Source: Planctomycetales bacterium (lineage in GTDB: Bacteria; Planctomycetota; UBA11346). Taken from it: a DNA stretch of 6,293 bases. The first letter of the stretch is position 1. Every line of letters begins with the position of its first letter. The stretch is taken from NCBI GenBank assembly GCA_025362255.1, contig JANYGY010000202.1, positions 1-6,293 of the forward strand. The letters are read 5' to 3'. Positions 1-6,293 of the stretch are shown piece after piece. A program made the position numbers and the translations under genes. A model generated the notes under the pieces. It saw only the letters and a list, made by a program, of their open reading frames with translations. It had not been told where the DNA came from and made no database searches.

Positions 1-131
1 CATGGGCGGCCCGCCCATGCGTGCGCCCACCCGAACATGGGCGAGCCGCCCATGCCACGAATAGACTCGAATTGTGGCATGGGCGGCCCGCCCATGCGTG
101 CGCCCACCCGAACACGGGCGAGCCGCCCGAG
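1..131. repeat. Two copies of a composite palindromic (REP/BIME-like) repeat
   Basis: Unit A (1-54) and unit B (78-131) lie 77 bp apart; their first 50 bases differ at one position (t38 versus c115). Each unit holds two hairpins separated by 16 nt. The first, at 1-19 and 78-96, has perfect 8-bp arms (catgggcg/cgcccatg) and loop gcc. The second, at 36-54 and 113-131, has loop agc. It is perfect in unit A. In unit B the t38-a52 pair is replaced by c115-g129, with one mismatch next to it (a114/a130). Flanking ccac (55-58) and gtgg (74-77) suggest a full unit of about 62 bp ending in complementary tetranucleotides. The window edge cuts off the left flank of unit A. The layout resembles paired REP elements, but no REP transposase gene is in the window and I cannot assign a family. 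Confidence 0.85.
45..87. repeat. 14-bp inverted repeat between the two repeat units
   Basis: Bases 45-58 (gccgcccatgccac) are the exact reverse complement of 74-87, with a 15-nt loop at 59-73. The arms are the right end of one palindromic unit and the left end of the next. This longer stem would therefore compete with the smaller hairpins at 36-54 and 78-96. It follows from the repeat arrangement and need not have a function of its own. No T-run follows it, so it does not look like an intrinsic terminator. Confidence 0.8.
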
Positions 132-201
132 CTACCAACAGACCTCAAAGTAAATGGCATTCCCCACCGCAAGCCCTACACATGCACGGCCAGCACGTCT
201 C

Positions 202-216
202 TATAAAACCTACAAT
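202..216 (+). promoter_or_regulatory. Weak candidate -10 elements upstream of the outer-membrane gene
   Basis: In the AT-richer stretch between the repeats and the gene at 231, tataaa (202-207) and tacaat (211-216) each resemble a sigma-70 -10 box. I find no convincing -35 box at 16-18 bp from either. Initiation from the second box would leave a very short leader before the ATG at 231. Apart from these, the gap at 132-230 shows nothing recognisable. Confidence 0.2.
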
Positions 217-230
217 TCCATTCGTTTCCC

Positions 231-800
231 ATGCGAACCTCAACCTGCAATTTTCAGATGTTCTATATCGCGTCACTGGTGGCGACGCTCCAGGTTTTGA
301 GCGCACCGCACCATGGCCTGTCCGCAGCCGAAGAAGATCTGCCCGGTCCGTGGCTGGTGCGCGCTGGATGGGCCCCGTTTGCGCCGGGCGTGCGCGACCT
401 GGTCGGGCATTCCGCGTGGACTCTTGGCGGCGGATATGTGTTTGCCCAGCGAGGCCTCGCCGCCCCCATGGGCATCGATGTCGATCTGCGCCACGCCCAC
501 CAGGCATCCGGCTCGATCTCCGATCTCGGCGTCACCTACGTAGAGCGCATCCCCTGGCAAAATCAGGTGTATGGAGGCTACGGCGCAGGTCTGTGGGGGT
601 TTCGCCTCAGCGATGATCGGCCCGAAGGCGAGGGACCGATGTGGAGCCTCAGGCCCGGAATCAAAGCCTTGGTCGGATATCAGTTCGCTGTGCCAGACGC
701 TGAGTTTCGCAGCGCACTGGAGTTTGCGCTGGTGGCCGTTGCACCAGCGCACGGTTACACCACCAGCGGCCTATCCGTTGACCTGGTGATCGGGTTTTGA
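231..800 (+). CDS. Predicted secreted outer-membrane beta-barrel protein (about 8 strands)
   Basis: This 189-residue protein probably folds as a small barrel in the outer membrane; its function is unknown. Residues 1-32 look like a signal peptide: Arg2, a hydrophobic core at about 10-25, and likely cleavage after Leu-Ser-Ala (30-32) or one residue later. The mature part shows about eight stretches of alternating polar and hydrophobic or aromatic residues, at roughly 41-50, 61-72, 79-88, 95-106, 112-126, 137-152, 158-170 and 176-189. The last strand ends in Val-Ile-Gly-Phe. A terminal Phe after alternating hydrophobics is the usual signal for the BAM machinery. An in-frame stop at 204-206 makes 231 the first possible ATG. 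The ATG at 258 is an alternative, but its signal peptide would lack an N-terminal positive charge. Neither start has a clear Shine-Dalgarno sequence. The gene converges on the minus-strand gene that ends at 817. I recognise no specific family; the size suits OmpA/OmpX-type barrels. Confidence 0.7.
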   Translation: MRTSTCNFQMFYIASLVATLQVLSAPHHGLSAAEEDLPGPWLVRAGWAPFAPGVRDLVGHSAWTLGGGYVFAQRGLAAPMGIDVDLRHAHQASGSISDLGVTYVERIPWQNQVYGGYGAGLWGFRLSDDRPEGEGPMWSLRPGIKALVGYQFAVPDAEFRSALEFALVAVAPAHGYTTSGLSVDLVIGF

Positions 801-816
801 GCGATCAGCAGGTGAC

Positions 817-1233
817 TTAAGCCTGGACGATTCCCGGGGGCGCTGCCTGTTCGGGCGCCTGCAACATCATCCGACCGGGCTCGAATGGGATCAGCGGCAG
901 ATTGGCGTGCATCGCCAGATTGTTGATCTGGGCCATGATCTTCCCGGCGCCGAGGACCAACAGATTCGAGAAAAAGGGATGGTTCTGATTGGCCGAAGGA
1001 TTGAACGCCGAATCCGAGGTAAACAGGAACCGCCAGCCGCCGCGGGCAAAAGGCTGTTCGGTCTCGCCGAGCGCTAGCTGAAAGGCGACGATCGCGGTGT
1101 GCATCGTGCCATCGGGGCTCGACGGCAAAAAATGCAGTTGGCCACCGGCCTTGATCTCGTTCTTGCCCTCTTTATTGGCGGGCTGCTGAAGCATGATTCC
1201 ATCGAGGAAATCGCGGCTGATATCGAATTGCAT
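817..1233 (-). CDS. Hypothetical protein with possible SecB-like chaperone fold
   Basis: The 138-residue product starts MQFDISRDFLDGIML. By eye it follows the plan of SecB-family chaperones: an opening strand with Phe3, Phe9 and Leu10, further strands at about 45-56 and 65-73, then an amphipathic helix at about 91-109. The helix is followed by Asn-Leu-Pro-Leu-Ile-Pro-Phe (111-117), which resembles the SecB motif near the C-terminus (aGfPplnLpPinF). SecB proteins hold unfolded secretory or outer-membrane precursors; SecB-like relatives also act with toxin-antitoxin pairs. The match rests on pattern only, and the protein has no signal peptide, so it is probably cytoplasmic. The frame stays open upstream to 1497, into the divergent ATPase gene. 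The ATG at 1233 was chosen because the family-like part begins there and a longer form would overlap that gene. The start lacks a strong ribosome site. An in-frame GTG further upstream is the main alternative. Confidence 0.6.
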   Translation of the reverse strand: MQFDISRDFLDGIMLQQPANKEGKNEIKAGGQLHFLPSSPDGTMHTAIVAFQLALGETEQPFARGGWRFLFTSDSAFNPSANQNHPFFSNLLVLGAGKIMAQINNLAMHANLPLIPFEPGRMMLQAPEQAAPPGIVQA

Positions 1234-1279
1234 GGGGACGTCCCGGGCGAGAGGTTGAAGAGAAGCGTGGCTGTAACGG

Positions 1280-1285
1280 ATTCTA
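1280..1285 (-). promoter_or_regulatory. Possible -10 element for the minus-strand gene
   Basis: Read on the minus strand, these bases are TAGAAT, one change from TATAAT. They would give a leader of about 40 nt before the ATG at 1233. The hexamer 17 bp upstream (TCGCAA) is a poor -35 match. The 184-bp gap at 1234-1417 between the two divergent genes must hold promoters for both directions, but I see no convincing plus-strand promoter, operator or riboswitch in it. Confidence 0.2.
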
Positions 1286-1417
1286 GAAGTCGGGCAATGC
1301 GGTTGCGAACAGTCCCCGCTAACCAGGATCACGCCGCGCTGCGTCAAGCGGCCGCCGTGAAAGGTCATCTGACCTGCAACGTCTGTGGCCCATGAACGTT
1401 CCGCCCCGTGAGGATCC

Positions 1418-2185
1418 ATGACCGAAGCGCCCATCCAGGTTTCCGCTGCCCCGCCAACCCCCGGCAAGCCACTCATCGAAGCCGATGGCCTGTGCAAATA
1501 CTACGGTAAATTCACCGCTATCGAGCACGTCAGCTTTCAGGTGCCAGCGGCCTCGGTGACTGCCTTCCTCGGGCCTAACGGGGCCGGCAAATCGACCACG
1601 ATGAAGATCCTCACCGGGTTCCTCGCGCCCAGTGCAGGCAGCGCGCGGATCGCCGGGCTTGATGTCGCGGTGTCGCGCATCGAAGCCAGCCGCCTGCTCG
1701 GCTACCTGCCGGAAAACGGCCCGCTCTATCCAGACATGACGCCGCGCAGCTACCTGCGCTATGTCGGCGAAGTGCGGGGCATGGGCGGCACCAAATTGAC
1801 CGAGGCCCTCGATCGCGTCGCGAGCCAGTGCCGCGTCGAAGAAGTGTGGCACAAGCCGATCAGCAAATTGTCGAAGGGCTTCCGCCAGCGCGTCGGCCTG
1901 GCGCAGGCGATCCTCCACGATCCGCAGGTGCTGATCCTCGACGAGCCGACCTCGGGCCTCGATCCGAATCAGATCCAGCTCGTCCGCGAACTGGTCAAGA
2001 CCTTGGCCAAGGACAAGACCATCCTGCTGTCGACGCACATCCTCCAGGAGGTCGAGGCGATGGCCGACCGGGTGGTGCTGATCTGCGACGGCAAAGTCCA
2101 ATTCCAAGGCAGCCCCGCCGAGCTTGATGCCGGCAAGGGTCTCGAAGCCCGTTTCCGCGAACTGACCAAAGGAGCCGCAGCATGA
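1418..2185 (+). CDS. ABC transporter ATP-binding protein, GldA/CcmA-like
   Basis: This 255-residue cytoplasmic ATPase should drive the permease encoded next to it. All hallmarks of an active ABC domain are present: an aromatic A-loop (Tyr28/Tyr29), Walker A GPNGAGKST (52-60, Lys58), the signature LSKGF followed by RQRVGLAQA (151 onward), Walker B VLILDEPTSGLD (171-182, catalytic Glu176) and the H-loop His207. The usual Q-loop Gln is replaced by Glu99 in GYLPENGPLY. This substitution is normal in the GldA/CcmA group of ABC-2 exporters and supports that placement. Residues 1-18 form a Pro- and Ala-rich tail ahead of the domain. The length is slightly above one minimal ABC domain. A GAGGA (1410-1414) lies just before the ATG, with a short spacer. 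The stop overlaps the next start (ATGA, 2182-2185), so the two proteins are probably made together. The transported substrate is not apparent. Confidence 0.95.
   Translation: MTEAPIQVSAAPPTPGKPLIEADGLCKYYGKFTAIEHVSFQVPAASVTAFLGPNGAGKSTTMKILTGFLAPSAGSARIAGLDVAVSRIEASRLLGYLPENGPLYPDMTPRSYLRYVGEVRGMGGTKLTEALDRVASQCRVEEVWHKPISKLSKGFRQRVGLAQAILHDPQVLILDEPTSGLDPNQIQLVRELVKTLAKDKTILLSTHILQEVEAMADRVVLICDGKVQFQGSPAELDAGKGLEARFRELTKGAAA
2168..2174 (+). promoter_or_regulatory. Ribosome binding site for the permease/GldG fusion gene
   Basis: AAAGGAG inside the end of the ATPase gene sits 7 nt before the ATG at 2182. This strong Shine-Dalgarno match fixes the start at the ATGA overlap. Confidence 0.85.
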
Positions 2186-4953
2186 GCTCGGTAGTCAATC
2201 CCGCCGCCCTCAGCGCGGTCATGCGCCGCCAGTTGTGGAGCCTGCTCGGCAACCCCCTCGGCTACGTCTTCATCCTCGCCTTCGTGCTCGCCGGCGGCGC
2301 CACCCTATTCCTGTTCCAGGGTGATAAGTATTTCGCCCGCAACATCGCTGACCTCGGGCCGCTGTTGAGTGTCATGCCGTTGTTTCTGGTGGTCTTGCTG
2401 CCGGCCTTAGCCATGGGCGCCTGGGCCACCGAGCGCGAGCAAGGCACTGAAGAGCTGCTGCTGACCATGCCCTTGTCGATCGCTGACGCGTTGCTCGGAA
2501 AATATTTCGCGGTGGTCGGTTATTTCACCATCGCCTTGCTGTGCAGCTTGTCGAACATCGTGGTGCTCGCTTGGCTCGGCACCCCCGACTGGGGCTTGGT
2601 TTTCGCCAATTACGCCGGCTGGTGGTTCGCTGGCTTGGCCTTCGCCGCGCTGGGTCTGCTGGCGAGTGTGCTGGTCGCGATCCCCGCGATCGCGTTCGTC
2701 GTCGGGACGTTGTTCTGCGGCATCGCGGTGTGGGCGGCGAGCGGCCTCGATTGGTTCGATGCCTTCAATCGCGGCGTGGTGCCTTTGGGCAATGTCTGCG
2801 CTGCGCTCGCCCTGGTGATCGCAGCTCTCGGCACCGCGACCCTGCTGCTCGCTAGCCGCCGCTGGCAGCCATCGACCACCGGTCAGGTGTGGGCTCAGGT
2901 GCTCGCCCTGCTGTTCGGCCTTGGGCTGTTGGCCAACCTCGCCCGCGGCTCGGTGAAATTCGGCGTCGACGCTGATGTCACCAGCGAAGGCCTGGCGTCA
3001 ATCTCGCAGACTGGCGCCGACATCCTCGGCAAGGTGGAAGAGCCGGTGGTGATCACCGCCTTCATCAGTGCCGAATTGCCGAATGAGGTCGCGCTCAAGG
3101 GCAAGGAAGTCATGGACAAGCTCAAGGCCTTGGAGCGCGCGCGTCCCGGCCGCATCACGGTCGCGATCAAGCGGCCCAAGGATGCCCTCGATCCGCTCGG
3201 TGAGATGGCCAGCCGTGAATTCAGCCTCAAGCCACGTAAGCAATATATCGACACGGTTTCAGGTAAGGAAAACGTCGACGTATACATGGGCGCGGCGGTC
3301 ACTTCGGGCGGCAATACCCAATTGATCGACTACTTCGATCCGGGCCTGTCGGTCGAATACGAACTCGTGCGCGCGGTGCGTGCGGTCGCCGTGCCAAAGA
3401 AGAAAGTCCTCGGCATCGCCACCACTGACCTCGACATCAACGGCGGATATGACCCCCAATCGGGCCAGATGTCGCAGCCGTGGGAAATTGTCGGTGAATG
3501 GAAGAAGCAATATGATGTGCGGGTCGTCAACCTCGATGCCGTCGTCGTCCCCGAGGTCGACGTGTTGGTCGTGCCTCAGCCCTCAACCCTGACCCAGCCG
3601 CAGATCGAACACCTGCATGACTACATCTGGAATGGTCGTGCTGCCCTGCTGCTCGATGATCCGATGCCGTATTTCCTCGCCTCCCGGGGGCGCATGGACC
3701 TGATTCCCGGCCAACCGAAAAAAGGCGGCAATCCGAATGCCGGCCCCGATGCCGGTGGCCCGCAAAAAGGCAATATCCAAGCCTTGTACCGAGGTCTCGG
3801 CCTCGACTTCGATCTCAACACCGTGCTCTGGTCGGACTACCTGCCGAGCCATGAATTCAGCGGCAAGATCCCGCCGAATTTCGTCTGGACCAGCCGTGAT
3901 CAGAATGGCGTCAATGACAGCAATCTGGTCACCACCGGAATCAACAGCCTGCTGCTGCCGTTTCCCGGACAGGTCTTGGCGGCAAAAGACAAACCGGCGT
4001 CGTTGACCGTCACCTCATTGTTCACCCCGACGCCCAAGGTCACCTGGGGCCATGACTTGATGTCTGAGATGCTGCAGACCAGCCCGTATGGCGGCGGGCC
4101 GCAAATGAAGGAACCCAAGCACACGTTCAGTGGCGATCGCACCAATCCGGCCTCGATGGCGGTCGAAGTTGGCGGCACGATGCCGTCGGTCTTTGCCGTC
4201 ACTGATCCGAATGCGAAGACACCTGAAACAAAAGTGGAGGTAAATTCCGAAGGCAAGCCCACCGAGCCAGCGAAGCCAGCCGAACCGCTCAAGAAGATCG
4301 GCGTGGCCTCACCGAAACCCGTCCACGTCATCGTCATCGCCGACGTCGATTTCCTGTTCGATGAATTCTTTTCGTTCTACCGCAACACCAATGGCCAGTT
4401 CAATGAGGAAAGCCTGCAGTTCCTCCTCAGCCTGCGCAACGTGCAGCTCGCAGCCAATGCCGTTGACGCCCTCTTCAATGACCAGGCGTTTCTCGAATTG
4501 CGCAATCGCCGCCCCGAACGTCGGCCCCTCAAGCGGCTTGAAGATCAGTTGTTGACGACCCAGGACGCCGTCCGTCGCGCTGCCCAGACCGCGACCACCG
4601 AAGCCGAAGCCGCCAGCAAGGCCGCGCAGAAATCCTTCGACGATGAATTGGCCAAGATCGATGCGCGCACCGACATCGATGAAAATGCCAAGGCTCATGC
4701 CAAGGCGATGAGCCAAGTGCGCGAACAGCGCAAGCTCGACCTGGCGGTGACCGCTGTCACCGAAGCCAAGGAATCCCGCATGCGCGACGCCAAGATCGAA
4801 CAACGGCGGGCCATCGATGGCTACCGCGATCGGGTCAAATGGTTGGCCATCGGAGTTCCGGCAGCGGCTCTCGCACTGCTCGTGCTGATCGTCTTTCTAC
4901 GTAAATTAGCTGCTGAATCCGCCCACGTTCCCACCTCCCGCAAGCGCGCCTGA
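2182..4953 (+). CDS. ABC-2 permease fused to a GldG-like auxiliary domain
   Basis: This 923-residue membrane protein joins two parts that are separate GldF and GldG proteins in Bacteroidota. Residues 1-230 are an ABC-2 permease with about six hydrophobic segments (near 26-45, 58-80, 107-132, 140-165, 168-187 and 200-224). They include the conserved stretch WATEREQGTEELLLTMPLS (81-99), likely facing the ATPase. A seventh segment (236-253) leads into an extracytoplasmic region of the GldG/ABC_transp_aux type (about 258-640), with the typical tract VDVLVVPQPSTLTQ then YIWNGRAALLLDDP (459-494). Two low-complexity linkers follow the pattern of exposed loops: Gly/Pro/Asn-rich 508-530 and Lys/Glu/Pro-rich 676-706. 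A second conserved block, VHVIVIADVDFLFDEFF (714-730), precedes an Ala/Lys/Glu/Arg-rich, probably coiled-coil stretch (about 783-882), a final membrane helix (887-906) and a basic tail. Together with the ATPase it should form the transporter core. The substrate is unknown, and a gliding role cannot be inferred from homology alone. Confidence 0.92.
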   Translation: MSSVVNPAALSAVMRRQLWSLLGNPLGYVFILAFVLAGGATLFLFQGDKYFARNIADLGPLLSVMPLFLVVLLPALAMGAWATEREQGTEELLLTMPLSIADALLGKYFAVVGYFTIALLCSLSNIVVLAWLGTPDWGLVFANYAGWWFAGLAFAALGLLASVLVAIPAIAFVVGTLFCGIAVWAASGLDWFDAFNRGVVPLGNVCAALALVIAALGTATLLLASRRWQPSTTGQVWAQVLALLFGLGLLANLARGSVKFGVDADVTSEGLASISQTGADILGKVEEPVVITAFISAELPNEVALKGKEVMDKLKALERARPGRITVAIKRPKDALDPLGEMASREFSLKPRKQYIDTVSGKENVDVYMGAAVTSGGNTQLIDYFDPGLSVEYELVRAVRAVAVPKKKVLGIATTDLDINGGYDPQSGQMSQPWEIVGEWKKQYDVRVVNLDAVVVPEVDVLVVPQPSTLTQPQIEHLHDYIWNGRAALLLDDPMPYFLASRGRMDLIPGQPKKGGNPNAGPDAGGPQKGNIQALYRGLGLDFDLNTVLWSDYLPSHEFSGKIPPNFVWTSRDQNGVNDSNLVTTGINSLLLPFPGQVLAAKDKPASLTVTSLFTPTPKVTWGHDLMSEMLQTSPYGGGPQMKEPKHTFSGDRTNPASMAVEVGGTMPSVFAVTDPNAKTPETKVEVNSEGKPTEPAKPAEPLKKIGVASPKPVHVIVIADVDFLFDEFFSFYRNTNGQFNEESLQFLLSLRNVQLAANAVDALFNDQAFLELRNRRPERRPLKRLEDQLLTTQDAVRRAAQTATTEAEAASKAAQKSFDDELAKIDARTDIDENAKAHAKAMSQVREQRKLDLAVTAVTEAKESRMRDAKIEQRRAIDGYRDRVKWLAIGVPAAALALLVLIVFLRKLAAESAHVPTSRKRA

Positions 4954-4958
4954 AGGAG
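4953..4958 (+). promoter_or_regulatory. Ribosome binding site for the DUF4340 gene
   Basis: AAGGAG begins on the last base of the preceding stop codon (TGA, 4951-4953) and lies 7 nt before the ATG at 4966. It decides the start of the last gene and places it in the same operon. Confidence 0.85.
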
Positions 4959-4965
4959 CTGACCC

Positions 4966-6293
4966 ATGCGACTCCCGATCGTTCTCGGCGTTCTCGCCAT
5001 CGCCACGACTCCGGTGTGGTTCATCCACCCCGGCAATTCCTCCACCACTGAAACCACTGCTGCCGAAACCATCGGCAAACCCGTTCCCGCTGAGCAGATC
5101 GCCAGTTTACGCGTCGCTACGTGGGACGACGCCGGCGGCACCGAGCAGGTGCTCGAGATCAAGAAGGCCAATGGCCTGTGGTCGATTCCCAGCAGCTTCG
5201 ACTTTCCGGCTGACGGCAATACCCGCGTGACCAAGGCGGCGGCAGCCTTTCTCGGCGTCGCCCGTGGGCGCGTCGTCACCACTGATGAAAAGCGCTACGA
5301 AGACCTCGGCGTCAACGACCCGCTCGATGCGACCAGTGTGACCAAAAAGGGTCACGGCAAGCGTTTGACGATGACCGACGCGTCTGGCGCAACCGTTGTC
5401 GACCTGATCATCGGCAAGTACGTCGAAGGCGCTTCAGGCCTGTACTACGTGCGTGAATTCGGATCGAAAGAAGTCACCACCGCGAAAGTCGATCCGTGGG
5501 AATTGTCGACCAAGTTCGTCGACTACGTCGAGACCGACCCGTTCAAGATCGCCAAGGAAGACATCCGGGATGTCACCATCGCCGATTACTCGGTCGATGA
5601 AGCCGCCGGCACCGTGGTTCCGCGCAGCGAGACCGCCTTTGCCCGCGTATCCTCGGACAAGGATTGGACGCCGATCGGTAAAACCGCGATTCCCGACGGC
5701 AAACGCCTGGCCAAAACAGGCATCGACAACCTGGTCAATGAGATCACCGGGTTGCGTTTAGCTGGAGTCCGTCCGTACGCCAAGGAATGGCTACAAGCGC
5801 GCGGCTTCTACCTGACCAAAGAGGGTCTGTACGGCAACGAAGGTTCCGTCTCGATCACCACCAAGGACGGATTGAAGTACTGGATGTTCTTCGGCGAAGT
5901 CGCGCTGGATGACACCGCCGACAAGGCTGCCGAAAAAGCAAAACCCGGCGACTCTAAGGATGCCAAGAAGGACGATGCCAAAGACAGCAAGAAGGACGGC
6001 CAGAAAGACGACAAGAAGGGCAACAACCGCTATCTCGCAATCTTTGTTCAATACGACGAAAAGGCTGACGAACTGAAGCTGCTTTCTGACAAACAATCCG
6101 CTGACAAACAAGCCGCTGACAAACAAGCCGCAGACAAGAAAGCGGACCCGAACAAAACTGCTCCCGAAACAGCCAAGGCTTCCACCGGGCCTGAGCGGGC
6201 GGCAGCGGCGCAAAAGCGTTTCACGAAATTCTTCTATGTGATTTCAGACGACAGCTTCAAGAAGCTGCGCCCCGCACTCGACACGTTGTTCGA
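4966..6293 (+). CDS. DUF4340-type membrane-anchored protein, 3' end beyond window
   Basis: The frame is open from the ATG at 4966 to the window edge: 442 codons plus two bases, with no stop. The N-terminus (MRLPIVLGVLAIATTPVWF) is a signal anchor or signal peptide, so the rest is probably periplasmic. The following region has the features of DUF4340 proteins, which are often encoded beside GldG-like permeases: LEIKKANGLWSIPSSFDFPAD (about 65-85), then KAAAAFLGVARGRVV, RYEDLGVNDPLDA, and VVDLIIGKYVEGASGLYYVRE (about 145-165). After the conserved-looking WMFFGEVALDD (306-316) comes a very charged Lys/Asp insertion (about 319-354). A short strand-like segment RYLAIFVQYDE (355-365) follows, then four pentapeptide repeats (374-393). 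A folded segment, FTKFFYVISDDSFKKLRP, resumes near the edge. The protein is probably an extracytoplasmic partner of the transporter. Its biochemical role is unknown; the family call rests on motif memory and gene order. Confidence 0.85.
   Translation, partial: MRLPIVLGVLAIATTPVWFIHPGNSSTTETTAAETIGKPVPAEQIASLRVATWDDAGGTEQVLEIKKANGLWSIPSSFDFPADGNTRVTKAAAAFLGVARGRVVTTDEKRYEDLGVNDPLDATSVTKKGHGKRLTMTDASGATVVDLIIGKYVEGASGLYYVREFGSKEVTTAKVDPWELSTKFVDYVETDPFKIAKEDIRDVTIADYSVDEAAGTVVPRSETAFARVSSDKDWTPIGKTAIPDGKRLAKTGIDNLVNEITGLRLAGVRPYAKEWLQARGFYLTKEGLYGNEGSVSITTKDGLKYWMFFGEVALDDTADKAAEKAKPGDSKDAKKDDAKDSKKDGQKDDKKGNNRYLAIFVQYDEKADELKLLSDKQSADKQAADKQAADKKADPNKTAPETAKASTGPERAAAAQKRFTKFFYVISDDSFKKLRPALDTLF
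6085..6144 (+). repeat. Four in-frame 15-bp tandem repeats (pentapeptide xDKQx)
   Basis: Four 15-bp units start at 6085, 6100, 6115 and 6130. Units 2 and 3 are identical (gctgacaaacaagcc), unit 1 differs at two bases, and unit 4 is more diverged. They encode SDKQS, ADKQA, ADKQA and ADKKA within the DUF4340 protein. The identity at DNA level suggests recent expansion by slippage. Being a multiple of three, copy-number change would keep the reading frame. Confidence 0.9.

Noticed and set aside
1..131. CRISPR-like repeat-spacer arrangement
   Set aside because: Only two units are seen, each is itself made of two hairpins, and the 23-nt gap is partly accounted for by the flanking ccac/gtgg. No array or cas gene is present.
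74..616. Plus-strand frame of 180 codons starting in the palindromic repeat
   Set aside because: It is Arg/Pro-rich, starts inside the repeat and overlaps the barrel gene in another frame, which has a signal peptide and strand pattern.
787..807. Inverted repeat tgatcg/cgatca between the convergent genes as a bidirectional terminator
   Set aside because: The stem is only 6 bp with a 9-nt loop, overlaps the stop codon of the plus-strand gene, and has no T-run on either side.
1099..1395. Plus-strand open frame of 98 codons
   Set aside because: It lies opposite the SecB-like gene and the divergent gap, has no ribosome site or recognisable domain, and its composition looks like an antisense reading.
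1234..1497. N-terminal extension of the minus-strand gene to 1497
   Set aside because: It would overlap the start of the ATPase gene by about 80 bp, and the added sequence has no fold-like pattern. The ATG at 1233 fits the family-like region better.
1319..2107. Long minus-strand open frame of 262 codons
   Set aside because: It is antisense to the ABC ATPase, whose motifs are unambiguous. Long antisense frames are expected in GC-rich coding DNA.
5791..6213. Minus-strand frame rich in Leu, Val and Phe, resembling a membrane protein
   Set aside because: It is the antisense of the Lys/Asp-rich codons of the DUF4340 protein, so the hydrophobicity is an artefact.

Overview
The window looks like chromosomal DNA of a GC-rich Gram-negative bacterium, most likely a planctomycete or a relative in the PVC group. 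The basis is the cassette on the right: a GldA-like ABC ATPase, one long protein fusing a GldF-like permease to a GldG-like domain, and a DUF4340 protein. As far as I recall, this fused arrangement is common in Planctomycetota. A small beta-barrel-like protein ending in Phe fits an organism with an outer membrane. The taxon is an inference, because no rRNA or other phylogenetic marker is present.

Layout. Bases 1-131 hold two copies, 77 bp apart, of a composite palindromic repeat. Each copy carries two short hairpins of the form catgggcg-NNN-cgcccatg. The AT-richer stretch at 132-230 has only a weak possible promoter. A gene at 231-800 (+) encodes a 189-residue secreted, probably eight-stranded outer-membrane protein. 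It converges, with a 16-bp gap, on a minus-strand gene (1233-817) for a 138-residue protein that resembles SecB-type chaperones. A 184-bp gap at 1234-1417 separates that gene from the divergent ABC cassette.

The cassette (1418 to the window end, + strand) is one tightly packed operon. The ATPase gene (1418-2185) overlaps the permease/GldG fusion gene (2182-4953) through ATGA. The DUF4340 gene starts 12 bp after that (4966) and runs off the window edge. The ATPase should power the membrane-spanning half of the fusion protein. The periplasmic GldG-like half and the membrane-anchored DUF4340 protein would then be the extracytoplasmic parts of the machine. The substrate is not known from the sequence. 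In Bacteroidota, GldA/F/G are linked to gliding, but relatives in non-gliding bacteria are widespread, so a gliding role should not be assumed.

The core cassette is a recognisable if poorly characterised system. The less expected items are the hairpin repeat with a compensatory base change, the SecB-like orphan beside the transporter, and the charged repeat-bearing insertion in the DUF4340 protein.
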